Under the pieces are notes generated by a model. The model saw only the letters and a list, made by a program, of their open reading frames with translations, was not told the DNA's origin and searched no databases. Below are positions 27,848 through 36,577 of a stretch of 48,726 bases of DNA, piece by piece; position 1 is the stretch's first letter, and every line of letters begins with the position of its first letter. The DNA is from an uncultured Chlorobiaceae bacterium (GTDB lineage: Bacteria; Bacteroidota; Chlorobiia; Chlorobiales; Chlorobiaceae): NCBI GenBank assembly GCA_903843305.1, contig CAIMPI010000002.1, positions 1 through 48,726 on the forward strand, in the 5' to 3' direction. The translations under genes were made by a program, and so were the position numbers.

Positions 27848-28795
27848 CTACACAAAAAAAGCAGACTCAGCACCATGACGAAAGCCCCTGAGAAATTCAG
27901 AAGCCTCCATTGGTTTGCGCCCTTCAAGCTGAAACGACAAGAGCTCAAGCCAACCATCGATACCTCTGGCATAGAGTCTGGTACCCTCGACAAAAGCTGT
28001 TCCCGAAGAAACTGATGGCATTTCAGTTGCAAAAGAAGTGGGAAGAGAAGCACTGAATATCTTCATGGTTTTTCCCTGGAACGTTGTCCATGCTGCTGGC
28101 TTCAAGGCAAGACCCCTGATAAAATCATGAATAACCGCAACTGGCTGCTCCCACTTGATTCGTGTATTATCCCGAGAGAGCTTCGGAGCTTTTGAGGCCA
28201 GCGCGTCATTCTGTCCAGATACGTTGACACTACCGGAGGCTATCTGATGCAGTGTATTGACGACAACAATGGCGCCAATTTCCGACAGACGACGGGTCAG
28301 ATTAGTCGCATTTTCATCGGGGGCTATCGGTGTTTTTTCCTGAAGAATGATATTGCCGGTATCAACACGCTGCTGCAGAAAAAATGTTGTGACACCGGTT
28401 TCCTTTTCTCCCTTGATGATGGACCAATTGATGGGAGCCGCACCCCGATAGGCCGGGAGAAGAGAGGCATGAAGATTGAATGCGCCGAGAGCGGCCTGTT
28501 CATAGACCGCGGGAGGCAGAATACGAAAAGCAGCAATAACAATAACATCAGGCCGTTGCACAGCAACGGTAGTTGCAAAATCCAGATCCATTACATCATC
28601 AACCTCATACACCGAAAGCCCGAGAGCAAGAGCGGCCTGCTTTACCGCAGATGGCTCGGCATCAGCGTGTTTACTCTTGCGAGGCTTATCCTTTCCCGTC
28701 ACAACAAGCACAATCTCAAAGAGAGTTTTTTCAGCAGCAATTGCCTGTAATGAAGGAACTGCAAATGCCGGAGTTCCCATAAAAATAATCCGCAT
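27848..28795 (-). CDS. fmt: methionyl-tRNA formyltransferase
   Basis: Formylates Met-tRNA for initiation. The start used is ATG 28795 ([16 protein letters not shown]), where family members begin; an in-frame TTG at 28804 would overlap the def stop by 4 nt but is a weaker start. The formyl-transfer domain has [19 protein letters not shown] (His, Asn of the active region), [18 protein letters not shown] and the C-terminal domain [16 protein letters not shown]. Length 315 residues. Together with def and lepA it makes a protein-initiation/processing cluster. Confidence 0.95.
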   Translation of the reverse strand: MRIIFMGTPAFAVPSLQAIAAEKTLFEIVLVVTGKDKPRKSKHADAEPSAVKQAALALGLSVYEVDDVMDLDFATTVAVQRPDVIVIAAFRILPPAVYEQAALGAFNLHASLLPAYRGAAPINWSIIKGEKETGVTTFFLQQRVDTGNIILQEKTPIAPDENATNLTRRLSEIGAIVVVNTLHQIASGSVNVSGQNDALASKAPKLSRDNTRIKWEQPVAVIHDFIRGLALKPAAWTTFQGKTMKIFSASLPTSFATEMPSVSSGTAFVEGTRLYARGIDGWLELLSFQLEGRKPMEASEFLRGFRHGAESAFFV

Positions 28796-28800
28796 TACAC

Positions 28801-29367
28801 TCAAGATGTTTTAGATGTAGGGACAACCTCACGCACAACAACCGGATAGGCTGCATTGACAACACCAGAAGCCAGAGCAGACAACTCCTTCTGGATCTTG
28901 CGTCTATCACGCTTCTCCAATCTATCAACAAAAAGCGTCCCGTCGAGATGATCAATCTCATGCTGTATTACCCTGGCAACCATACCAGAAAACTCACCGA
29001 TACGCTCCTCAAAATGCTCATCGCGGTATTTCAACATAATAAACGAAGGACGCACCACATCACCCTGAACCCCTGGAACACTCAAGCATCCCTCCTCCAT
29101 TTCACTGGAGCCCCTGACCGCAAGAATATGAGGATTAATAACCACCATTGGCTTCTCATCCTCATACTTACTCACACAAGAAACATCAAGCACAAGCAAC
29201 CGCAGAGAATGCCCTACCTGAGGAGCCGCCAAACCAATGCCCGAGGCATTGCGCATCGACTCAAACATCGACTCTACAAGCTCTACAATCTCAGCATCAA
29301 CACCCTTCAACGGCCTCGCCTTCCGTCGAAGTACATCATCACTATAAATATTAATCGGTAATATCAT
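28801..29367 (-). CDS. def: peptide deformylase
   Basis: Removes the formyl group from nascent proteins. The three metal-site motifs are present: [18 protein letters not shown] (Cys ligand) and [11 protein letters not shown] (two His ligands). Length 188 residues. The ATG at 29367 overlaps the stop of the transposase gene upstream by 4 nt, so the original promoter may lie across that element or have been lost. Confidence 0.97.
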   Translation of the reverse strand: MILPINIYSDDVLRRKARPLKGVDAEIVELVESMFESMRNASGIGLAAPQVGHSLRLLVLDVSCVSKYEDEKPMVVINPHILAVRGSSEMEEGCLSVPGVQGDVVRPSFIMLKYRDEHFEERIGEFSGMVARVIQHEIDHLDGTLFVDRLEKRDRRKIQKELSALASGVVNAAYPVVVREVVPTSKTS

Positions 29368-30377
29368 TTCTCAGGGGACGTAGGTGATTTTATGTATTTA
29401 CTGTTCAGACCTGCCAGACGTCGAAATATCTGATTAACCGCAGACGTTGAAATCCCCAGTTGACGGGCCGTTTCGGCATACGTCAACCCAAAATCTATAA
29501 CGGACTTCACCGCAAACTCTTTTCTCAGTTCCGTGCACTCACGTCTTTTGCTGCCGGACTTTAACAACTGCAACGAAACGCCCACTACCTCGCATCGTTT
29601 CCGGAGTTCGTCTGCTACTGTTTGCAACAACCCTTCTGCAGGAACAAGTCCCTTGACTGAATCTTCGACTTGTTCAAGAATTTCCCGAACAAAATCTCCG
29701 CTTCCAAGAATTCGTTCATCACTGAAATGTTTCTCACCCCGCTGCCGCAATGACTTAACTTCAGACCATCCACCAACGGAACGAAGCAAGCCTCCACCGG
29801 TCAATTCCGGCTGTTGACCCATTCTGCCTGCTTCTTCAACAAAAAGACGATAGGCATCTCTGGACTTACCCTCTTTTTCTCCAAAAAACTTCAACACCGC
29901 GTCAACTTCCTGCCAATCATGTTTGATCTGTTTCATGATTACCGCGTGACCGCTCCAGCGGTAACGACCAAGCTCCTCAACTGAACCAGCAAGTCCAGCC
30001 CTCAAGGGATTAAGGTGAATATAACTTACCAGCTTTAAAAAATAAGGTTCTTCCTCACAGATTATCGATTTGTAACGGTTTTGAAAAAGATGTCCGCGCC
30101 TTTTGTGTCGCCGATTATACCCAGTAGCATATCCTGTCAATAACTTGCGCATAAATGATGAGAGACCGTCATCACCACTTTTCAGGAGAATATGGGCGTG
30201 ATTGGTCATCAGCGACCAGGCAAATATCTTTGTGTCGGTTGTTTTCGACAACGTCCCCATGCGCAAAACAAAGTAATCGCGATCATCATCATCCATCACA
30301 ATTGCACATCCATCAATCCCCCTTACCATAACATGGTGCAGAGTTCCCGGAGCATCAAGTCTTGGTCCTCGCGGCAT
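29364..30377 (-). CDS. REP-associated tyrosine transposase (Y1_Tnp/RAYT)
   Basis: A 337-residue HUH-type transposase. The N-terminal Y1_Tnp domain has LHHVMVRG, the HUH-type motif MTNHAHILL near residue 60, and the catalytic Tyr region SYIHLNPLRAG near 120. The longer C-terminal part ends in a helix-turn-helix (TYAETARQLGISTSAVNQIFRRL), typical of the larger RAYT proteins with a DnaA-like or sigma-like C-terminal domain. The start ATG is 30377. Two 15-bp inverted repeats lie near the ends (29374-29388, 30447-30461); the left one is inside the last codons. The stop overlaps def. Confidence 0.9.
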   Translation of the reverse strand: MPRGPRLDAPGTLHHVMVRGIDGCAIVMDDDDRDYFVLRMGTLSKTTDTKIFAWSLMTNHAHILLKSGDDGLSSFMRKLLTGYATGYNRRHKRRGHLFQNRYKSIICEEEPYFLKLVSYIHLNPLRAGLAGSVEELGRYRWSGHAVIMKQIKHDWQEVDAVLKFFGEKEGKSRDAYRLFVEEAGRMGQQPELTGGGLLRSVGGWSEVKSLRQRGEKHFSDERILGSGDFVREILEQVEDSVKGLVPAEGLLQTVADELRKRCEVVGVSLQLLKSGSKRRECTELRKEFAVKSVIDFGLTYAETARQLGISTSAVNQIFRRLAGLNSKYIKSPTSPEK

Positions 30378-30461
30378 GCTACCCTCGCCTGTTTGTTTAC
30401 TATGAATTACGTAAAATGTAGCAAATTATTCAAACAAGTGCTAAATATCACCTACGTCCCC
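29374..30461 (-). mobile_element. RAYT element bounded by 15-bp inverted repeats
   Basis: GGGGACGTAGGTGAT at 29374-29388 is exactly inverted as ATCACCTACGTCCCC at 30447-30461. The two repeats enclose the transposase gene and give a 1,088-bp unit. Y1/HUH elements usually lack long terminal inverted repeats but do have short hairpin-type ends; these repeats resemble REP-like ends seen near RAYT genes. The left copy lies in the coding sequence for SPTSP at the protein's end. Confidence 0.7.
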
Positions 30462-30478
30462 CTCTTTTTATTGAAAGC

Positions 30479-30504
30479 AAAAACCCCGAGATTACGGGGT
30501 TTTT
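30479..30504 (-). terminator. rho-independent terminator after the tRNA-Ser genes
   Basis: AAAAACCCCG and CGGGGTTTTT form a 10-bp stem with a 6-nt loop at 30479-30504. On the minus strand the T residues form the terminator tail. It ends the leftward tRNA transcript 5 nt after the GCT tRNA and before the RAYT element; in the other direction the T residues also give a weak tail. Confidence 0.75.
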
Positions 30505-30508
30505 GGGG

Positions 30509-30598
30509 CGGAGAGGGAGGGATTCGAACCCTCGATAGCCCTATAAGAACTATGACGGTTTAGCAAACCGTTGCCTTCAGCCGCTCGGCCACCTCTCC
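30509..30598 (-). tRNA. tRNA-Ser (anticodon GCT)
   Basis: On the minus strand the sequence begins GGAGAGGTGGCCGAG and folds as a class II tRNA: acceptor GGAGAGG with CCTCTCC, anticodon stem ACGGT with ACCGT around loop TTGCTAA (anticodon GCT, reading AGC/AGU), a long variable arm, and T arm GAGGG-TTCGAAT-CCCTC. The long variable arm and anticodon fit Ser. The 3' CCA is not encoded. It lies in tandem with a second tRNA-Ser. Confidence 0.95.
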
Positions 30599-30606
30599 TG
30601 ATGGTT

Positions 30607-30692
30607 TGGCGGAGGATGAGGGACTCGAACCCCCATGGGCGTGAACCCGGCAGTTTTCAAGACTGCTGCCTTACCAATTAGGCAAATCCTCC
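30607..30692 (-). tRNA. tRNA-Ser (anticodon TGA)
   Basis: On the minus strand it begins GGAGGATTTGCCTAATTGG and has acceptor GGAGGAT with ATCCTCC, anticodon stem GCAGT with ACTGC around loop CTTGAAA (anticodon TGA, reading UCA and others), a long variable arm, and T arm GGGGG-TTCGAGT-CCCTC. The 3' CCA is encoded (30607-30609). The two serine tRNAs lie 8 nt apart and are probably co-transcribed. Confidence 0.95.
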
Positions 30693-30789
30693 ATAGTTGT
30701 AAAGAACAGTTCGGCAAGATAGTTAATCCTCTAAAAAAAGCAAGAAAAAAAGTTTCAGGCTGTAATTTTCATGGCGTTGCTCTCTATGA

Positions 30790-32544
30790 TTACGGATAAA
30801 TGAGTGAGCGTAATAGTGTTTCTCCAACAGGTTCATTTTTCAGTAATGGGACGACTGCATATCGATGAGCATATCGATGAGCCACATCTTCAATCTCATT
30901 TAATTCATTCTTTGCACGTTCCATCAAAAGTGAAGATTGCGACACTGCAGCAGCCGCACTGTTGTTGATAATCCAGCCCCAAGGTTCGATGCCCGCACGT
31001 CGCAAATCTTCCTGCAAGTTGACTGCTTCAAGGACAGGTGTTGTTTCGGCTAAGGTGACAATCAACACCTTTGTCTGTTTCTGGTCTTGTAACTGCATCA
31101 TGGGGGTGACATCGTGCAAACCAGTGCTTCCTGCTTGACGACTGACTTCGCGGTGATATGCTCCGGTGGCATCGAGCAGCAACAGTGTATGTCCAGTTGG
31201 CGCAGTATCTATAACAACAAATTTTTTATCAGCCTCACGGATGATCCGTGAGAATGCCTGAAATACAGCGATTTCTTCTGTGCATGGCGAACGCAGGTCT
31301 TCTTCAAGCAGGGCTAAACCTTCAGCATCAAGCTGAGCACCTTTGGTGTCCAAAACCTGCACCCGGTAGCGTTCGGTTTCAACTTCAGGGTCAATCCGGC
31401 TCACCATAAGGTTTTCAACCGTACCAGTCAGTGTTTTGGTGAGATGGGCCGCAGGGTCAGTAGTCGTCAGGTGTGTCGGGAGGCCTCGATGTGCCAGTTC
31501 AACGGCAACTGCAGCAGCCAATGTGGTTTTACCAACCCCACCTTTACCCATAAACATGATAAGCCCGTGACTATCGGCAGCAATTTCGTCAACCAGTGCT
31601 GAGAGTTTTGGAGCGTTGATCCTGACAGACTTATGACATTCGACTATTACCTGCTGAACGTTTCCCGTGAGCAATTGGCGCAAGGCCTCAAGACCGACAA
31701 GATTGAAAGGCTTGAGCTGTAGATGATCGCAAGGCAATGTTTTAAGAATAGCAGGCATTGCTGAGAGAGCTTCTTGCTCACGGGAAAAGATAGCCTTTGC
31801 GAGAGCGTCCTGCTGGGTTTCGCTTTGGGGGAACAACCCGTTTATGACAAGAAAGTGTTGTGATATCCCAATGGCTGCGAGCTCTTGATAAGTGCGTGCG
31901 ACTTCCTGTAACGTTGCATTTTGTGCTCGGGAGACCAAAATAAGGCGAGTACGCGAAGGATCGGCCAAGGCTTCAACAGCAGCCTTATACTGTGCACGTT
32001 GTTTTACAAGTCCGGCCAACGGTCCGAGGCACGAGGCATCTCCTGTTCCCTCCTCAATAAAGCTGCTCCAGGCACCGGGAAGCTGCAGCAGCCTGATGGT
32101 ATGACCGGTTGGTGCAGTATCGAAGATGATATGGTCGAAGTGGGCATGCAATGCTGTGTCAGTCAGTAGCGAGGTGAACTCGTCAAAAGCGGCGATTTCA
32201 GTTGTACAGGCTCCGGAAAGCTGTTCCTCAATGCTGTTGACCACGGTTTCAGGGAGTAAGCCCCTTACCGGCCCCACGATGCGTTCACGGTAAACCTGAG
32301 CGGCTGCCTGGGGGTCAATTTCCAGGGCAAAAAGGCGTTCCACTGCAGTAATAGCAGTAATCTGATTGCCTATAGTGACACCAAAAACTTGACCAACGTT
32401 GGACGCCGGATCGGTGCTGACGAGTAACACCCGCTGTCCGTCATCAGCAAGCTGAATGGTCGCTGCGCATGCTATGGACGTTTTCCCGACGCCCCCTTTT
32501 CCGGTGAAGAAAAGGAAGCGAGGTGGTTGTTCAAGAAATAACAT
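30790..32544 (-). CDS. arsA: arsenite-stimulated efflux ATPase ArsA
   Basis: Soluble ATPase that drives arsenite export. It is a tandem two-domain protein: each half has a Walker A motif (GKGGVGKTS and GKGGVGKTT) and a DTAPTGHT switch. The metal-site cysteines appear in SGACTTEIAAFDEF, DASCLGPLAGL and RSPCTEEIAVFQAF, matching the three essential Cys of known ArsA. The start ATG 32544 (MLFLEQPPRFLFFTGKGG) fits the family; an in-frame TTG lies at 32580 inside arsD. The usual partner is ArsB, but here the pump is ACR3-type, so ArsA may couple to it. Confidence 0.93.
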   Translation of the reverse strand: MLFLEQPPRFLFFTGKGGVGKTSIACAATIQLADDGQRVLLVSTDPASNVGQVFGVTIGNQITAITAVERLFALEIDPQAAAQVYRERIVGPVRGLLPETVVNSIEEQLSGACTTEIAAFDEFTSLLTDTALHAHFDHIIFDTAPTGHTIRLLQLPGAWSSFIEEGTGDASCLGPLAGLVKQRAQYKAAVEALADPSRTRLILVSRAQNATLQEVARTYQELAAIGISQHFLVINGLFPQSETQQDALAKAIFSREQEALSAMPAILKTLPCDHLQLKPFNLVGLEALRQLLTGNVQQVIVECHKSVRINAPKLSALVDEIAADSHGLIMFMGKGGVGKTTLAAAVAVELAHRGLPTHLTTTDPAAHLTKTLTGTVENLMVSRIDPEVETERYRVQVLDTKGAQLDAEGLALLEEDLRSPCTEEIAVFQAFSRIIREADKKFVVIDTAPTGHTLLLLDATGAYHREVSRQAGSTGLHDVTPMMQLQDQKQTKVLIVTLAETTPVLEAVNLQEDLRRAGIEPWGWIINNSAAAAVSQSSLLMERAKNELNEIEDVAHRYAHRYAVVPLLKNEPVGETLLRSLIYP

Positions 32545-32570
32545 AGTCTCGGGTGATTGTATGATTGTGG

Positions 32571-32933
32571 TCAACAGCAATTACTGCCTGAACAACAACT
32601 TTTTGCGGGTTTAGCTGTAGTGTCAGGCGGCGTTATATCGACCCAGCGAGCCAACTCTGCCCGGCTTGGATATGCTCCTGCCAACATTATATCGCCATCA
32701 AGGAGAATAAGCGGAAGTCCATCCTGGCCTGAGAGCTCAAGGAATGCTTTAACAATCTGATTTTCCGCAAAGGCCATTGGCTGTTGTGCCAGATTGAATC
32801 GTTCAATCAGAGCTCCCTGTTGTTTTGCCCAGTCTACATCTGCCGAGAAACTGATCAATGCCTGATCTGCATCGACACCACATACCCCTGTACTGCAACA
32901 AAGGGCCGGATCAAATACCTGAATTTTTTTCAT
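32571..32933 (-). CDS. arsD: arsenic metallochaperone ArsD
   Basis: Carries As(III) from thiols to ArsA. The N-terminal site CCSTGVC (Cys12, Cys13, Cys18 in family numbering) is present in FDPALCCSTGVCG, and the protein ends with a vicinal pair SCCSGSNCC as in classical ArsD. Length is 120 residues. It lies directly before arsA, the standard order. Confidence 0.94.
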   Translation of the reverse strand: MKKIQVFDPALCCSTGVCGVDADQALISFSADVDWAKQQGALIERFNLAQQPMAFAENQIVKAFLELSGQDGLPLILLDGDIMLAGAYPSRAELARWVDITPPDTTAKPAKSCCSGSNCC

Positions 32934-32945
32934 GTTAAACTTTAA

Positions 32946-33410
32946 TTAACTGTTAAATGAATTAGACGCTGACATGTCGTTAAGCCATGAGGTTATTTTA
33001 TCCCGAAGTTCATCGCGCACCTCACGGAAAACCGCAAGTTGTTCTTCCGTTGTTCCGGATATCTCCGCCGGATCATTGACTGGCCAATAATAACGTTTTT
33101 CATTTGGAAGCCCAGGCCAGACCCTTGGACAGGTTGACTGTGCATTGTTGCACACAACAATCAGGTAATGAATCCATGATTTTCCGAGATAGACATTTAG
33201 AGATTTCGGTTGTTGAGAGCTGATGTCGATACCAATTTCCTCCATAACTTGTATCGCTAATGGATGAACTTCATTGCCCGGTTCCATTCCTGCGCTCAAT
33301 GCTTCGAAGCCCTCACCAGCCAGATGACGAAGCAATCCTTCCGCCATCTGGCTCCGACAAGAGTTACCCGTACAGAGAAAAAGTACATTTTGTTTTTTTG
33401 GCATAATCAA
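32946..33410 (-). CDS. arsC: thioredoxin-type arsenate reductase (LMW-PTP family), second copy
   Basis: Reduces arsenate to arsenite. The low-molecular-weight phosphatase-like P-loop is [13 protein letters not shown] near residue 13, and the redox relay cysteines are in VVCNNAQSTCP, with NDPAE downstream. This is the layout of the thioredoxin-coupled ArsC group. The start may be ATG 33410 or the in-frame ATG 33404. It lies between the pump gene and arsD; another related arsC lies at 34490. Confidence 0.92.
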   Translation of the reverse strand: MIMPKKQNVLFLCTGNSCRSQMAEGLLRHLAGEGFEALSAGMEPGNEVHPLAIQVMEEIGIDISSQQPKSLNVYLGKSWIHYLIVVCNNAQSTCPRVWPGLPNEKRYYWPVNDPAEISGTTEEQLAVFREVRDELRDKITSWLNDMSASNSFNS

Positions 33411-33429
33411 TTGGATTAATGGTTTGATA

Positions 33430-34485
33430 TCAGGCTTCTATTTTTTCACCAAAATATTTTGCCTTGAACCAGAGCGCGACATTGACCAGTGCAATCAGGG
33501 CGGGAACCTCAACGAGCGGGCCGATCACTGCAGCAAAAGCCTCTCCTGAGTTGATGCCGAAAACAGCTATCGCAACAGCAATGGCAAGCTCAAAGTTGTT
33601 GCTTGCTGCTGTAAATGAGAGTGTTGCTGTTTTGGAGTAGTCGGCACCAACCTTGCGGCCCATGTAGAACGAAAGAAAAAACATGATGACAAAATAAAGC
33701 AGGAGAGGTATGGCAATTCGCACAACATCAAGCGGTATTTTTACGATATAGCCTCCTTTCAGTGAAAACATCACCACAATAGTGAAGAGCAGCGCAATAA
33801 GTGTAAGCGGGCTGATGCGGGGAATGAATTCACCTTCGTACCACTCCTTGCCTTTCAAGCGAAGCATGAAAAAACGGGTCAGGAAGCCTGCAATAAAGGG
33901 AATACCAAGATAGATAAACACTGAAGTGGCAATATCCGCTATGGAGATGTCAACTACGAATGAGGTCAGACCAATCCACTTTGGCAGTAGCGTCAGAAAG
34001 ATCCATGCATAAAGGGGGAAAAAAAGTACCTGAAAGACCGAGTTGAAGGCGACAAGCCCGGCGGCATACTCAGTATCTCCTTTGGCAAGTTCGTTCCAGA
34101 CAATAACCATGGCAATGCAGCGGGCAAGACCAATCAGAATAAGACCCGCCATGTAGTGAGGCATATCAGAGAGAAGAAGCACGGCAAGGACAAACATCAG
34201 AATCGGCCCGATCACCCAGTTCTGCACCAGTGACAATGCAAGTACTTTTGTGTTCCGAAACACCTCGCCGAGCTCCTCATACTTTACCTTTGCCAGCGGT
34301 GGATACATCATGACGATAAGCCCTGCAGCTATAAGAATGTTGGTTGTGCCAGACTGAAAAAGGTTCCAGAACCCCGGAACACTCGGGAATAGATAGCCCG
34401 ACAGCACACCAGCCGCCATGGCAAGAAAGATCCAGAGTGTCAGGTAGCGATCAAGAAATGAGAGCTGTTTTACTGCTATACTCAT
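33430..34485 (-). CDS. acr3: arsenite efflux permease, ACR3 type
   Basis: Membrane pump for arsenite of the ACR3 (BASS superfamily) group with ten helices. The conserved Cys and Glu of ACR3 are in [21 protein letters not shown] and [14 protein letters not shown]. Length 351 residues is normal. It sits between the two arsC genes, 19-20 nt from the second and 4 nt from the first, so all are co-transcribed. Confidence 0.95.
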   Translation of the reverse strand: MSIAVKQLSFLDRYLTLWIFLAMAAGVLSGYLFPSVPGFWNLFQSGTTNILIAAGLIVMMYPPLAKVKYEELGEVFRNTKVLALSLVQNWVIGPILMFVLAVLLLSDMPHYMAGLILIGLARCIAMVIVWNELAKGDTEYAAGLVAFNSVFQVLFFPLYAWIFLTLLPKWIGLTSFVVDISIADIATSVFIYLGIPFIAGFLTRFFMLRLKGKEWYEGEFIPRISPLTLIALLFTIVVMFSLKGGYIVKIPLDVVRIAIPLLLYFVIMFFLSFYMGRKVGADYSKTATLSFTAASNNFELAIAVAIAVFGINSGEAFAAVIGPLVEVPALIALVNVALWFKAKYFGEKIEA

Positions 34486-34489
34486 AGCG

Positions 34490-34918
34490 TTATTTGCCGG
34501 TTAGATTATCGTTATAAAACTGTCTGAATCGCTGATTGATTTCGTTACGAACCCGTCGGAAAACTGCAAGCACCTCTTCCTGTGTTCCCCTGGCTTCAGC
34601 AGGATCGTCAAACCCGATATGCAGCCTATGCTCCACAGTACCAGTAAAGAGTGGGCAGGACTCTTTTGCCGCATCGCAAACCGTTATGACATAGTCGAAT
34701 GGTCTCTGAAGAAATTCATCAACGCTTTTTGGCTTGTGCAAACTGAGGTCGATCCATTCTTCATGCATCACCTTCACGGCAAACGGATGAACTGATTCTG
34801 CTGGCTTTGTACCGGCAGAAAACACGTCGAGCGAGCTGTCAAATGAACGAAGAAAGCCTTCGGCCATCTGGCTGCGACATGAGTTTCCTGTACAGAGAAT
34901 AAGAACTGATTTTTTCAT
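34490..34918 (-). CDS. arsC: thioredoxin-type arsenate reductase (LMW-PTP family), first copy
   Basis: A second ArsC of 142 residues with [13 protein letters not shown] and relay motif [16 protein letters not shown] plus [11 protein letters not shown], a close fit to thioredoxin-dependent ArsC. It differs clearly from the copy at 32946 (VVCNNAQSTCP), so the two are distinct paralogues rather than a recent duplication. It is the first enzyme gene after arsR. Confidence 0.92.
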   Translation of the reverse strand: MKKSVLILCTGNSCRSQMAEGFLRSFDSSLDVFSAGTKPAESVHPFAVKVMHEEWIDLSLHKPKSVDEFLQRPFDYVITVCDAAKESCPLFTGTVEHRLHIGFDDPAEARGTQEEVLAVFRRVRNEINQRFRQFYNDNLTGK

Positions 34919-34943
34919 AGTAATTTTTGAATGGATTAGGGAT

Positions 34944-35303
34944 TCATTTCATATCTGATGACATGTCAATGCACTGAGGACAAATTGCTGGCGCGCTGAA
35001 ATCACTGCATATTTCCGAATTACCACCACAGCATTCCTCTGTGAGATAGGCAATCAACTCCATCATTAACGGGAGGTTGGCCCGGTAGCGCTGATAGCGG
35101 CCTTCCTGCTCTACGGTAAGGAGACCTGTATGAGCGAGTGTTTTAAGATGGAACGAAAGATTTGTTGGTGGTACATCAAGTACCGAACCAATCTCGCCAG
35201 CGACCATGCCTTCGGTGCCTTTCTTGACGAGTAATCGATACACATCCAGCCTGACAGGGGATGAGAGCGATTCAAAAATTGTTGTTGCTGTTAATTTTTT
35301 CAT
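34944..35303 (-). CDS. arsR: ArsR-family arsenic-responsive repressor
   Basis: Winged-helix repressor of the operon. The helix-turn-helix DVPPTNLSFHLKTLAHTGLL is typical of ArsR, and the C-terminus is Cys-rich (CCGGNSEIC, then ICPQC), a likely As(III) site of the type with C-terminal cysteines. I use ATG 35303 (MKKLTATTIFESLSSPVRL); in-frame ATGs further upstream (35312, 35351) lie inside the palindrome and its flank. See the operator entry. Confidence 0.88.
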   Translation of the reverse strand: MKKLTATTIFESLSSPVRLDVYRLLVKKGTEGMVAGEIGSVLDVPPTNLSFHLKTLAHTGLLTVEQEGRYQRYRANLPLMMELIAYLTEECCGGNSEICSDFSAPAICPQCIDMSSDMK

Positions 35304-35306
35304 AGA

Positions 35307-35334
35307 CAACATTACAACATTTATTGTAATGTTG
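35307..35334 (-). promoter_or_regulatory. palindromic operator at the arsR start
   Basis: CAACATTACAA and TTGTAATGTTG form a perfect 11-bp inverted repeat with a 6-nt centre, ending 4 nt before the arsR start. Inverted repeats of this size at this place are typical ArsR/SmtB binding sites, so it is probably the operator for autorepression; this is inference from position and symmetry. Confidence 0.75.
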
Positions 35335-35548
35335 AAACAACCTCTCATCAAAAGATTGTTACGTTTATGTTAAATATCAATAGGTATGGATGATGGTACT
35401 GTAAAGTTATCGGGATCAGCTCATGTTCAGATCATCCGATCAGGAATGCCTGTTCAGGCATGTGCAAGGGCGGGCGGCTCCGGTTTTTCAAAGCTGTTAC
35501 AAGCCACGGTGATGACGTAATAGTGGTTTGTCGGCAAGAGTTCGGCAA

Positions 35549-36259
35549 TCACTGCCGTATTTTCCCGCCACGGTACAAAAATAGCGAAACCCGATCATTC
35601 TTCCTGATGGCCTCCTTGACCGACTCGGCATTTTTTTCGCACTGAAGCAGCGTTTTCCAGGACAGTAAGTGCCGTTTTTCGTGAAAATCGGAATTGGCGA
35701 CGTAGTTGAACTTTTTCAGACCGACGACGTTGAACAGGTCATCCCTGTTGGCAACCTCCCAGGCATCGAAGAGGGTTGCAAACCGTTCGTGGTTTTCCCA
35801 TAGGTGGAACGAGGGATCGTCGCCGGAATGGTTCCTGAAATACGGATGGCAGGCGATTGATATCCCCTGCTGTCTTCTGATGGCCTGAATAATCTCCTCG
35901 ACAGAAAGGTCGGGGGAGATGTACTCTTTGATATCGAGTGCCAAGATGTGGAAACGGTCGGTGTTGTTGGTCAGCTCGACGCCAGGGAGCAGCAGCATGC
36001 TGTAGCTCTTCCACGCCTTCCTGGCCGCGTCCCACAACGCCTCCTGATAGGCGCCGAATTGCGAGCTGTCCATTATTTGGAGCTCCGAAGCCGTCCGTCC
36101 GTCCCTTTTGATGCTTTCACTGTCGAGCACGTGATCAGTGATGGCGATCACATCGAACCCCGCTTCGCCGTATAAGGAGACAACGTTGTCAAGCGAATAT
36201 TTTCCGTCACTCCATGTCGTATGAATGTGGAAATCACAGTAGAGCCATTGCATGGGCAT
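35549..36259 (-). CDS. PHP-domain metal-dependent phosphoesterase
   Basis: A 236-residue protein with PHP motifs DFHIHTTWSDG (N-terminal), AITDH, CHPYFRNHSG and VANSDFHEKRH, the metal-binding histidines and aspartates of PHP phosphoesterases (histidinol phosphatase/PolX superfamily). The substrate is unknown. It stands alone, read leftward, downstream of arsR. ATG 36259 and ATG 36253 are both possible starts. Confidence 0.85.
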   Translation of the reverse strand: MPMQWLYCDFHIHTTWSDGKYSLDNVVSLYGEAGFDVIAITDHVLDSESIKRDGRTASELQIMDSSQFGAYQEALWDAARKAWKSYSMLLLPGVELTNNTDRFHILALDIKEYISPDLSVEEIIQAIRRQQGISIACHPYFRNHSGDDPSFHLWENHERFATLFDAWEVANRDDLFNVVGLKKFNYVANSDFHEKRHLLSWKTLLQCEKNAESVKEAIRKNDRVSLFLYRGGKIRQ

Positions 36260-36352
36260 TCAGATAAGGTTGCTCATCGAATATTTGTCGTTTAGAAAAG
36301 TCATGGAAAAATTTCTTGTAGCATAGTTAGTGCTCTGCATGATAGTACCTGG

Positions 36353-36577
36353 TCATTGCTCCTTATAGCTTCCTATGTATGCGTTATCAACAGTCTCATC
36401 CAGGCCGTGCTTTTCTGCTTCATCGTAAAGGAGTTGTATGAGACAGTGCCACTCCAATGGGTTCAGGTTGTTATCACAGTCTGCCTGTAAGTGCAGCTTG
36501 TAAAGGGCAGCATTATCCTCTTTTATTCCTTTGTCCTCCAGACGGAAAACAATTTCGTTCCAGATACCCTTTTTCAT
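36353..36577 (-). CDS. small hypothetical protein
   Basis: A 74-residue acidic protein, probably helical (MKKGIWNEIVFRLEDKGIKEDNAALYKLHLQADCDNNLNPLEWHCLIQLLYDEAEKHGLDETVDNAYIGSYKEQ), of no family I know. The composition is normal for a real small protein. It has no clear neighbours in an operon. Confidence 0.5.
   Translation of the reverse strand: MKKGIWNEIVFRLEDKGIKEDNAALYKLHLQADCDNNLNPLEWHCLIQLLYDEAEKHGLDETVDNAYIGSYKEQ

Noticed and set aside
35446-35461. ATGCCTG-TT-CAGGCAT inverted repeat upstream of the ars operon
   Set aside because: Short stem with a 2-nt loop and no T-run; too weak to call a terminator or operator.
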